The translations under genes and the position numbers were made by a program. The notes beneath the pieces are model-generated. The model made no database searches. It saw only the letters and a program-made list of their open reading frames with translations, and was not told the origin of the DNA. From contig NCCT01000002.1 of assembly GCA_002279795.1 (NCBI GenBank), positions 30,344 through 94,343 of the forward strand: 64,000 nucleotides of DNA. The letters run 5' to 3'. This DNA is from Hydrogenophilales bacterium 12-61-10 (GTDB lineage: Bacteria; Pseudomonadota; Gammaproteobacteria; Burkholderiales; Thiobacillaceae). This document shows, piece by piece, positions 18,619 to 28,569 of the stretch (positions are counted from its first letter, which is position 1; each line of letters starts with the position of its first letter).

Positions 18619-19638
18619 TCACCGGTTGACCCACTGGTCGGCAATCAGTCCGCGAATGCGCAGTCCCGCAGGCAAAGGCGTACCCGTTTCGATCAGGAAC
18701 TGCCGGCTCGCCTCGACTTCCGCCGGCTTGAAGCGCCCATCCGGGCTGAACAGGTTGGGAATACGCCGGATCGGATCAGCCAGATCCTGGCTCAATTCCC
18801 CATCCTCGATGCCCAGCTTTGCGACGATGTCATCGGGTTGCTTGTGCTGCATCCAGCGCAGGCTGCGCTTCAGCATCGCCGTCATCAGTTCCACTCGTTG
18901 CGGCTGACGCTCGATGACCTCATGCGGGCAAGCCAGAACAGCACGGATATGGCTGGCCCAGCCGGCGCCGCCCAGCGTATCGGCGCTCGACAGGCTGGCC
19001 AGGCGCAGGCCGATTTTTTTACGCACGAGGGTGCCGGCCAAAGGCTCTTCGCAAAACACGGCATCCACCATGCCGCTGACCAGGCTGCCCTGCATGCCAG
19101 CCAGATTCTGGTTGGTTTGAACCCAGCGAACCTCGTTTCTGCGCACCCCGTTGTTCGCCAGCCAGAGCTCCAGCATCACCTGCAAATAGGTTTTCGACGT
19201 CACGCTGCCCATGGGAATGCCTATGCTGCGCCCTTTGATATCTTTCAGGCTGCGCACCGTTGCGGCGAGATCGGGGCGTATCAGGATCGAGTAAGGCGGA
19301 ACCCCGCTGCTCAATACGGCAATGGCCGAAACCGGCTTTTTCTTGGCGATGAAGGACGGCAGGGCGGTAAACGCGACGCCGGCAAACTGGGCATTCCCCG
19401 CCAGCGCGTCCTCCAGCGCCAGAATGCCGCTCGGCAGGTAGCGAATGGCCAGTTGCACGCCCAGCGCCTGATCGATCCCCAACCGGGTAATCAGCTCGAC
19501 CGGAAGAAAAGGCAACAAATGGGGGCCGGGAATATTGACCCGTATGACTTGGGGACCGGTTTCCTGCGCGGCGCGGGCTGCCAGCCCGGTCGACAAGGCG
19601 CAAGCGGCCAACCCCCTGAGCATGGTTCTACGTTGCAT
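18619..19638 (-). CDS. Periplasmic substrate-binding protein (NMT1/SsuA type)
   Basis: The 339-residue protein has an N-terminal export signal with a twin arginine (MQRRTMLRGLAACALSTGLA), so it may use Tat or Sec. The body resembles binding proteins for nitrate, sulfonates and thiamine precursors: GNAQFAGVAFTALPSFIA, LKDIKGRSIGIPMGSVTSKTYLQVMLE, GMVDAVFCEEPLAGTLV. No ABC permease or ATPase gene is nearby. The next gene on the strand is a membrane GGDEF protein 94 bases on, which suggests the binding protein feeds a signalling receptor (inference). Confidence 0.82.
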   Translation of the reverse strand: MQRRTMLRGLAACALSTGLAARAAQETGPQVIRVNIPGPHLLPFLPVELITRLGIDQALGVQLAIRYLPSGILALEDALAGNAQFAGVAFTALPSFIAKKKPVSAIAVLSSGVPPYSILIRPDLAATVRSLKDIKGRSIGIPMGSVTSKTYLQVMLELWLANNGVRRNEVRWVQTNQNLAGMQGSLVSGMVDAVFCEEPLAGTLVRKKIGLRLASLSSADTLGGAGWASHIRAVLACPHEVIERQPQRVELMTAMLKRSLRWMQHKQPDDIVAKLGIEDGELSQDLADPIRRIPNLFSPDGRFKPAEVEASRQFLIETGTPLPAGLRIRGLIADQWVNR

Positions 19639-19964
19639 CGTTTATTCCTCAATCAATCGGACGGCTCCCTGCAGCCTGCCTGTCGGTGCATGCCATGGCC
19701 ATGCCATTTCGGTGCTCAGCCTACAGGGGTATACGGCTAAGGCAGCCTATCCTTAATAGAGGAATAGATAAACAGAGTTTATCCTGCCGCGCTGGGGCGC
19801 CGTCTTTTCTTGCAGCAAGGCGGCGACAGGAACTCGGCGAGGAGTTTTCTGTTCTGACTGATAGATTCGCCGATTATTTATCCCTGTCTGCCCGGCAACA
19901 ATCCCGGTCGCTGCGCGCAGGGAAGGTTTAAGGTGTGAGCCTTTTCAACGAACAGGAACCTTCC
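19639..19964. other. Divergent intergenic region before copA
   Basis: These 326 bases separate the binding protein gene from copA. I see no CueR-type dyad in front of copA and no complete promoter. A 10-bp palindrome CATGGCCATG lies at 19694-19703. Short frames here have no support. Confidence 0.4.
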
Positions 19965-22358
<2,394 letters not shown>

Positions 22359-22421
22359 CGCCCTCCCCTTTCAGTAGCAGACTGTCTACCATCGAAATCA
22401 ATCCCCCTCAGGAGAATCAAC

Positions 22422-22838
22422 ATGAAGCAGGTATTTTTAGCAGCCGCTCTGGTCATTGCAGCCGTTCCGGCGCAGGCAGCCGATGTCGGCGTGTCGGTCA
22501 GTATCGGCCAGCCCGGTTTCTATGGACGTATCGACATCGGTGATTTTCCGCAGCCGCGCATTCTCTACAGCCAGCCCAAGTACATCGAGCGTGCTGCCGT
22601 TCGGCGTGCGCCGATTTACATGCATGTGCCGCCCGGCCACGCACGCAACTGGCGCAAGCATTGCCGCGAGTACAACGCATGCGGCGAGCGGGTCTACTTT
22701 GTGAAAGACAGCTGGTACCAGAACGAATATGTGCCGCGCTACCAAAAGCAGCATCGCGGCAACGGCGGCAAACACGGCAATGGGAAAGGCCATGGCAACG
22801 GCAATCCTGGCAAGAACGGTCACGGCCCCACGCGTTAA
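22422..22838 (+). CDS. Small exported basic protein, function unknown
   Basis: The 138-residue protein has a Sec signal peptide (MKQVFLAAALVIAAVPAQAA) and a strong ribosome site (CAGGAGAATCAAC). The mature part has an aromatic-rich segment, a Cys pair (HCREYNACGERVYFVKDSWY) that could form a disulfide, and a Gly/His/Lys-rich tail of about 30 residues ending KNGHGPTR. The His/Gly tail could bind metal, which would fit its place 63 bases after copA, but this is inference. No named domain recognised. Confidence 0.75.
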   Translation: MKQVFLAAALVIAAVPAQAADVGVSVSIGQPGFYGRIDIGDFPQPRILYSQPKYIERAAVRRAPIYMHVPPGHARNWRKHCREYNACGERVYFVKDSWYQNEYVPRYQKQHRGNGGKHGNGKGHGNGNPGKNGHGPTR

Positions 22839-22868
22839 GCCGGGGGGCACCCCCTCCGCCTGCCTGAA

Positions 22869-22900
22869 CGAACAAGCGCCCCGACCGGGGCGCTTGTTCG
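22869..22900. terminator. Bidirectional terminator hairpin
   Basis: A perfect 14-bp inverted repeat (CGAACAAGCGCCCC / GGGGCGCTTGTTCG) has a 4-base loop. It lies between the converging exported-protein gene and the TonB-like gene. The T-run is short. Confidence 0.75.
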
Positions 22901-22938
22901 TTGTAACCAACCCATGCACGGCTTTGCGCGTCCGCGCA

Positions 22939-23736
22939 TCAGCGAGACATCTGCCCTTCCCAGTCGTACACCACCTCGATCTGCACCAGCGCTCTTACCG
23001 GGCGGCCGTTCTTCTGCGCGGGCGCAAAACGCGCGCTGCGAAATGCCTGCAGCGCTGATTCATCGAACACGCCGGGCGGAGAAGCCTTCAGCACCTGCAG
23101 GTCGCTGACGCGGCCATCGGCCTGCAGCTTCAGTTGCAGCAGCAGCTTGCCGGACACGCGCCGGCGGTCGGCCTCGGCCGGGTAGTCCGGCACCACCTGG
23201 CCCAGTGCGCGCGGGTGCACGTCGACCTCGCGCGCGTTGTAATAGGTGAGATCGACCGCGCTGGTGATGGCCGCTGCGGGCGGGGGCGTGGCTTGATCCG
23301 GCGCTGCAGTCCCTGTCGGCGGCGATGCCGCAGGCTGCGCCGGAGCAGACGGCGCGGAAGCAATCGCTGCGGGCGCGGGCGGCACGGGAGCAATGGTTGC
23401 TGGCTTGGGCGGCGCCATGTCGGGAAGCGCGACCGGCAGGGTTTCCGGCAACGCGCTCGGTAGCAGCCGGGGGCTTTCGGTCGGGGAGGCTTCAGGTGCT
23501 GCGACGACCGGCACGGCAGGCGGCGGCGCCGCAACCGCTGGCGCAGGCTGCCGAGGCGCCAGCCGCGCTTCGATCACCGGCGCGCCTGGCGGCGTGGTCG
23601 CGGCGGGCGGCGCCACCTGCACCAGCGCAATCAGCGCAGCATGCACGCCGAGCGAAATCCACCCGGCAAGCAGCATGCGCTGAACGGCCGGCGAGGCGGC
23701 TGGGATGGTCGGCTCTTTGAATTCGGGGCTCATCAA
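22939..23736 (-). CDS. TonB-family energy transducer protein
   Basis: The 265-residue protein has one N-terminal membrane helix (about 22-42, MLLAGWISLGVHAALIALVQ). A long Pro/Ala-rich periplasmic spacer (about 45-165) follows, then a C-terminal TonB domain (VVPDYPAEADRRRVSGKLLL and SALQAFRSARFAPAQKNGRP). It would couple the proton gradient to outer-membrane receptors or act as a TonB-like partner. No exbB, exbD or receptor gene is adjacent, so it is an orphan. A second Met one codon later is an equal start choice. Confidence 0.85.
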   Translation of the reverse strand: MMSPEFKEPTIPAASPAVQRMLLAGWISLGVHAALIALVQVAPPAATTPPGAPVIEARLAPRQPAPAVAAPPPAVPVVAAPEASPTESPRLLPSALPETLPVALPDMAPPKPATIAPVPPAPAAIASAPSAPAQPAASPPTGTAAPDQATPPPAAAITSAVDLTYYNAREVDVHPRALGQVVPDYPAEADRRRVSGKLLLQLKLQADGRVSDLQVLKASPPGVFDESALQAFRSARFAPAQKNGRPVRALVQIEVVYDWEGQMSR

Positions 23737-23808
23737 TGCGTGCGCTCCGCGCGAAGAAGCCGCTGCGCTGGCCTAAAATAGGCCGCAGAAAAATTGCGGG
23801 GAAAGACC

Positions 23809-24609
23809 ATGAAAAGACTTGTCATTGCGGCCGCCATCTTAGCATCGGCGCACAGCTGGGCCGGCGTCGCCCGCGCGGGCGAAGTCAGCCTGACGCAGGC
23901 CACGATCAAGGCCGCCGACGGCTCCGAGGTGCCGGTCGAAATCGCCACCCCGGCCGGCACGGGGCCTTTTCCGCCGGTGCTTTTCATCCACGCCAAGCGC
24001 GGCTACGAAGGCGACGAGCGCGCCCATGTGCGCGAACTCGCCGAGCAGGGCTTTCTGGTGGTCGCGCCGGACTGGCAAAGCGGCCGCTTCATCGAACGCT
24101 GGCCGTCGGCGCACAATCCGGACACCGAACTCGACGTCGAGGCCGGGCTGGATTATCTGAAGTCGCTGCCCAACGCCTGCAAGCAGCCGGTCGGCGTGGT
24201 CGGCCTGTCGCGCGGGCCGTATTACGCGATCCGGCTGGCAGCCAAGCGCGGCGCCGACCTGGCTGCCATCGTCAGCTACTACGGCCACATGCAGAACCCC
24301 AACGCGCCGGAACCCGACCAGCTGTTCCGCATCGCCCCCGAAATCACGCAGATCACCACCCCGATGCTATTTCTCATCGGCGATGCCGATTACGAGCTGC
24401 GCCGGATGAATGGCGGCCGCGCGTTTTACGCCCTGTGGGAACGCGGCGTGCCGGTGGAGTGGCAGGAATACCCGATGGCGCGGCGCGCGTTCGACTTTCG
24501 CCCCGACCAGACGCCGGAAGAGAAAGTCGCCGCACGCCATGCACGCGATCGGGCGAAGAACTGGCTGACCCAGTGGATGCGGCTCACGCCGGACATGCGT
24601 TGCCGATAA
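23809..24609 (+). CDS. Exported dienelactone hydrolase-like alpha/beta hydrolase lacking the usual His
   Basis: The 266-residue protein has a signal peptide (MKRLVIAAAILASAHSWAGV) and an alpha/beta-hydrolase body. The nucleophile elbow is GLSRGP with Ser134, and the acid Asp192 lies in LIGDADYE. Where the family has the catalytic His (usually GHAF), this protein has YPMARRAFDFRP with Arg226. It may be inactive or use another residue. The start is set by GGGGAAAG before the ATG at 23809. It is divergent from the TonB-like gene. Confidence 0.8.
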   Translation: MKRLVIAAAILASAHSWAGVARAGEVSLTQATIKAADGSEVPVEIATPAGTGPFPPVLFIHAKRGYEGDERAHVRELAEQGFLVVAPDWQSGRFIERWPSAHNPDTELDVEAGLDYLKSLPNACKQPVGVVGLSRGPYYAIRLAAKRGADLAAIVSYYGHMQNPNAPEPDQLFRIAPEITQITTPMLFLIGDADYELRRMNGGRAFYALWERGVPVEWQEYPMARRAFDFRPDQTPEEKVAARHARDRAKNWLTQWMRLTPDMRCR

Positions 24610-24656
24610 GGCTGCTGCCGGGATCGTGCGTTTCCACGCTGAAAGGAGAACCCTGA

Positions 24657-25091
24657 ATGTCACCCTGCCATGTTTTGCTGCTGCTCGCCGCGCTGGCGAG
24701 CGCATCCGCCAGCGCCGACGCGCTTTATAAATCGGTCGACAGCGCAGGCAACGTGAGCTACTCGTCGACCCCGCCGAAGGCTGGAAAAGTCGAAAAACTG
24801 GAGGTCGCACCGCCCCCCAGCGAAGCGGAAGTGCGGGCGACCGAGGCGCGGCTGAGAAAGAACGCGGCCCAGGCGCAGGAACTGCAAGCCCAGCGCCAGG
24901 ACAGGCAGGCGGCGGAGGCCGCGCGCGAAGCGGAAGAAGCTCGCCAGCGCGAGGAAGCGCAGGCGGATGCGCCCGACGCATCGGGCCCGCCGGCTGCGCC
25001 CCCACCCTTCTACCCACCGCCGATTTCGGGCTACCCGGGCGAGCCCGGGGCGCGCCCCTATCCGTATCCAGCGTTGCCGTTTCCGCGCTGA
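24657..25091 (+). CDS. DUF4124-type exported protein
   Basis: The 144-residue protein has a signal peptide (MSPCHVLLLLAALASASASA) followed by the DUF4124 start DALYKSVDSAGNVSYSSTPP. A charged, helix-prone stretch (about 55-105, rich in Ala/Glu/Arg/Gln) is probably coiled coil, and the tail is Pro/Tyr-rich. DUF4124 proteins are periplasmic and of unknown function. It follows the hydrolase gene by 47 bases, with AAAGGAGAA as ribosome site. Confidence 0.8.
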   Translation: MSPCHVLLLLAALASASASADALYKSVDSAGNVSYSSTPPKAGKVEKLEVAPPPSEAEVRATEARLRKNAAQAQELQAQRQDRQAAEAAREAEEARQREEAQADAPDASGPPAAPPPFYPPPISGYPGEPGARPYPYPALPFPR

Positions 25092-25113
25092 ACCGGTCAC
25101 GGCGGGCGGTCGT

Positions 25114-26805
25114 TCAGCTCGCCAGCAGCACGAACAGCAGCAGCAGATTCAACGCGATCGACAACGCCGCCACCAGCGGCCAGGCGCCCGCAGGCGAGCG
25201 CTCGATCAGCGGCGTGCGGCGGCGCAGCAGCGGGTTGGCTTCGCCGCGCTCCAGCGCCAGCAGCATTTCTTCGGCCGTCTCGAAGCGTTGCGCCGGATCG
25301 CGCGCAACGGCCTTCAGCAGCACGTTCTCCAGCCAGGGCGGGATGTCCGGACGGGTGCGCGAAGGCGGCGCGGGCTCGCCGAATTTAGGGCGCTGGAACG
25401 GCTCGATTTCGCCGTAGGGATAGTTGCGCGTGAGCAGGTGGTAGCCGCTTGCGCCCAGCGCGAAGAGATCGCTCTGCGGGCTGGCCTCGATACTGTTGAA
25501 CAGCTCGGGCGCCATGTAGCTCGGGGTGCCGGGCTGGGCATGCAGCTCGCGCGTGTCGAGGATGGGACAGCGCGCCACCCCGAGGTCAAGAATGCGCAGC
25601 TTGCCTGCGGGGTCGACGTGCAGGTTGGCCGGCTTGATGTCGCGATGCACGATGTCGAGCCGGTGCAGCGCAGCCAGTCCCTTGAGCACCCGGATCATCA
25701 GGGTGACGACCTCCACCGGCGAGAAATGCTGGCCAGCGTCGAGCTGGTCCTGCAGCGTCGCGCCTTCGTAATAGCGCACCGCGAAGTACAGGAAATTGCG
25801 GCCGGGCAGCGCCAGCACGTCTGGGAAGTAGTGCGAATGTACGCGCTTTAAAAACCACTCTTCGGCCAGCAGCCTGCACGCCGCATTGGCGTCGCCCGCC
25901 AGAATCGGCTGCAGCGTCTTGAGCGCCCAGCGCTGGCCAGTTTTTTCGTGGTGCGCGCGGTAGATCAAGGCGTCGCGGCCGCTGTGCAGCACGTCCTCGA
26001 TCACGAAATCGTCGAGCCGGGCGCCGGCGCCAAGCTTGCCGGGCAGCGGCAGGTCGCGCGCATCGCTCAGTGCATCTTCAGCCTCGTCAGTCTCGCCGAG
26101 CGCGTCGATCCGGACCACCAGCGCGGTCGCGTTGTCCTGCCCGCCATGCGCATGCGCCGCCCCGACCAGCGCATCGGCAACCCGCTGCGGCGCGTCGTGC
26201 AGTTTCAGCAGGCGGTGCAGCTCAAGCTGGCCCAGCGGCTCCCACACGCCGTCGCAGGCGATCAAAAAAACATCGCCCGCGAGCAGCTCGCCCTCGCCAA
26301 AATCCGGCAGCACGTGGGTGTCGAGACCCAGCGCGCGCTTGAGCACATGCGACATGCCGGGGGTTTCCCACACATGGTCGACCGTCAGCTGCGCCAGGGT
26401 TTCGCCGCGCAGGCGGTACAGGCGGGTATCGCCTACATGGGCGTAATGGAAGCGGCGGCCGCGCAGCACCAGGCTGGTGAGCGTGGTCGCCATGCCGCCG
26501 GCGTCGGTGCGCGACGCCAGCTGACCCGACAGCCAGCGATTGATCGCCGCCAGTACCGCGCCCAGCGCGTGCGGGGTTTCCCAGGTGTCGGGGGTGGCGT
26601 AGTAGTCGGCGAGCAGATTGCGCACCGAGGTCTCGGCCGCCTCGCGCCCGTGCGAGCCGCCCGACACGCCATCGGCCACCACCGCCAGCATGCCCTTGGT
26701 GGCCGCCAGCTGCGGATCGGCCGGCTCGACGAAGCCGCCGTAGTCCTCGTTGCGCTCGCGCGGGCCGGTGGCGGTGGCGTAGCCGAAATCAAGTTTCAGG
26801 GGCAT
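25114..26805 (-). CDS. PP2C phosphatase-Ser/Thr kinase fusion with C-terminal membrane anchor
   Basis: The 563-residue protein joins a PP2C phosphatase (1-235) to a Hanks-type kinase (about 265-520) and a C-terminal membrane helix (about 543-562). Phosphatase motifs are VVADGVSGGSHG, AHVGDTRLYRL, IACDGVW and GGQDNAT. Kinase motifs are ALKTLQ, DIVHRDIKPANLHVD and LDLGVARC (DLG in place of DFG), with GTPSYMAPE. It lies downstream of narK on the same strand, as in other betaproteobacteria with assimilatory nitrate clusters, so it may regulate nitrate uptake (inference). The start MPLKLDFG is placed at the PP2C boundary; no clear ribosome site. Confidence 0.9.
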   Translation of the reverse strand: MPLKLDFGYATATGPRERNEDYGGFVEPADPQLAATKGMLAVVADGVSGGSHGREAAETSVRNLLADYYATPDTWETPHALGAVLAAINRWLSGQLASRTDAGGMATTLTSLVLRGRRFHYAHVGDTRLYRLRGETLAQLTVDHVWETPGMSHVLKRALGLDTHVLPDFGEGELLAGDVFLIACDGVWEPLGQLELHRLLKLHDAPQRVADALVGAAHAHGGQDNATALVVRIDALGETDEAEDALSDARDLPLPGKLGAGARLDDFVIEDVLHSGRDALIYRAHHEKTGQRWALKTLQPILAGDANAACRLLAEEWFLKRVHSHYFPDVLALPGRNFLYFAVRYYEGATLQDQLDAGQHFSPVEVVTLMIRVLKGLAALHRLDIVHRDIKPANLHVDPAGKLRILDLGVARCPILDTRELHAQPGTPSYMAPELFNSIEASPQSDLFALGASGYHLLTRNYPYGEIEPFQRPKFGEPAPPSRTRPDIPPWLENVLLKAVARDPAQRFETAEEMLLALERGEANPLLRRRTPLIERSPAGAWPLVAALSIALNLLLLFVLLAS

Positions 26806-26813
26806 GGGGGGAG

Positions 26814-26915
<102 letters not shown>

Positions 26916-26924
26916 TTGCCCAAA

Positions 26925-28136
26925 TCAAACCTTCGCCCCCGAAATCGCCGCCGCGCCCCAGGTGGTGCGCCAGCGCTGTTTCACCACGGTCAGGCCAAGC
27001 AGCGCCACCACGCTCAGGCCGGCAAAAATCAGCAGGCCGAGCTGATAGCTGCCGGTCTGGCCCTTGATGAAGCCCAGGCTGGCTGCCAGATAAAAGCCGC
27101 CGACGCCGCCGGCCATGCCGACCATGCCGGTCATCACGCCGATTTCCTTGCGAAAGCGCTGTGGCACCAGCTGGAACACGGCGCCGTTGCCGAAGCCGAG
27201 CGTGCCCATGGCGAGCATGAATCCCGCCAGCGCCAGCCAGGCATTGTCAGAGCCGAAGCTGACGATGACGAGGAACAGGGCTGCCAGCGCATACACCACC
27301 AGCAAGGTGCGGATGCCGCCGATGCGGTCGGCCAGCATGCCGCCCATCGGCCGCACCAGCGAACCGGCCAACACGCAGGCGGCAGTGAAATAACCTGCGT
27401 GCACCGGCGTCATGCCGTACTGGTCGTGGAAATAAATGGTGAGACTGGAGGCCAGGCCGACGAAGCCGCCGAAGGTGACGAAATAGAAGAACATGAACCA
27501 CCATGCGTCGCGGTCTTTCAGCACGTTCAGGTACTGGTGCAGCGATTTCGGCGGCGGGCAGTCGGGCGCGTCCTTGGCGAACACCAGATAAACCAGGAAC
27601 GCCATGCCGACCGGAATCAGCGCGATGCCGAACACGTTGCCCCAGCCGAAGGCGACCGCGAGGCCGGGGGCGAACAGTGCGGCAAAGACGGTACCCGAGT
27701 TGCCCGCGCCGGCGATGCCGAGCGCCGTGCCCTGATGCTGCGGCGGATACCAGCGCGATGCCAGCGGCAACGCCACCGCGAAAGCCGCGCCGGCAAAGCC
27801 AAGCAGCACGCCGAGCATCAGCACCTCGCGGTAGCTGTGGATGCCCGCCAGCCACGCCCACAGCAAGCCCGCGATCACCACCAGCTGGCCGATCAGGCCG
27901 GCCATTTTCGGCTTGAGGTGGTCGACCAGCACACCCATCACGATGCGCAGCAGCGCGCCCGCCAGCACCGGCGTGGCCACCATCATGCCCTTCTGTGCGG
28001 CACTGAGGCCGAGGGTTTCGGCAATCTGCACGCCGAGCGGGCCGAGCATCACCCACACCATGAAAGCGATGTCGAAATAGAGAAAGGCGGATAAAAGCGT
28101 AGGCGTGTGCCCCGACTTCCAGAAGTCGCGTGTCAT
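26925..28136 (-). CDS. narK: Nitrate/nitrite MFS transporter
   Basis: The 403-residue protein has about 12 membrane helices and the NarK/NasA-type signatures ALPLASRWYPPQHQGTALGIAGAGNSG and FGNGAVFQLVPQRFRKEIGVMTGMVGMAGGVGGF, the latter being the nitrate-signature region. It imports nitrate or exchanges nitrate and nitrite across the inner membrane. The start at MTRDFW has CAGGAGCATCACC upstream. It follows nirD on the same strand, so uptake and reduction genes are linked. Confidence 0.93.
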   Translation of the reverse strand: MTRDFWKSGHTPTLLSAFLYFDIAFMVWVMLGPLGVQIAETLGLSAAQKGMMVATPVLAGALLRIVMGVLVDHLKPKMAGLIGQLVVIAGLLWAWLAGIHSYREVLMLGVLLGFAGAAFAVALPLASRWYPPQHQGTALGIAGAGNSGTVFAALFAPGLAVAFGWGNVFGIALIPVGMAFLVYLVFAKDAPDCPPPKSLHQYLNVLKDRDAWWFMFFYFVTFGGFVGLASSLTIYFHDQYGMTPVHAGYFTAACVLAGSLVRPMGGMLADRIGGIRTLLVVYALAALFLVIVSFGSDNAWLALAGFMLAMGTLGFGNGAVFQLVPQRFRKEIGVMTGMVGMAGGVGGFYLAASLGFIKGQTGSYQLGLLIFAGLSVVALLGLTVVKQRWRTTWGAAAISGAKV

Positions 28137-28208
28137 GGTGATGCTCCTGCCGAAGGACGGAATTTCCGCCCGTATCAATTATGTTTTTTTGGACTGCGGT
28201 CGTGCTGT

Positions 28209-28541
28209 TCAGGCTGCCGCGCTGGCGGCCACCTCCGGGTCGAGCCACACCCGCCCTACTTCGATCTTGATCGGGAACTCGCGGGCGCAGCCCACGTCTG
28301 GCGCCACCGCGCAGCCGGAGACCAGTTCGAGATTCCAGCCATGCAGCGGGCAGGTCACCTTGCGGCCGTGCACGATGCCTTGCGACAGCGGGCCGCCCTT
28401 GTGCGGGCAGCGGTCTTCCAGCGCGAACACCTCATCGTCGGCGTTGCGGAACACGGCAATCGCGAGTGCGCCGTGATTCACCACGCGCGCGCCGAGTTTG
28501 GGTATCTCGGTCAGATCGCATACTTCAAGCCATTGGGTCAT
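28209..28541 (-). CDS. nirD: Nitrite reductase (NADH) small subunit
   Basis: NirD is the Rieske-like partner of NirB in assimilatory nitrite reduction to ammonium. The 110-residue protein shows EDRCPHKGGPLSQG and VTCPLHGWNLEL, keeping both Cys-x-His pairs of a [2Fe-2S] Rieske site. It starts 28 bases after nirB. Confidence 0.94.
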   Translation of the reverse strand: MTQWLEVCDLTEIPKLGARVVNHGALAIAVFRNADDEVFALEDRCPHKGGPLSQGIVHGRKVTCPLHGWNLELVSGCAVAPDVGCAREFPIKIEVGRVWLDPEVAASAAA

Positions 28542-28569
28542 GTTGCTTCCTTGTTATTCAGGGTCAAAA

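Noticed and set aside
19694-19703. CATGGCCATG as a regulator site or sigma-54 element upstream of the binding-protein gene
   Set aside because: The -12 part would read TGGC instead of TTGC and there is no ribosome or enhancer context; it may be chance.
22859-22867. Possible riboswitch or small RNA near the exported-protein gene after copA
   Set aside because: The only structure is the simple terminator hairpin at 22869-22900.
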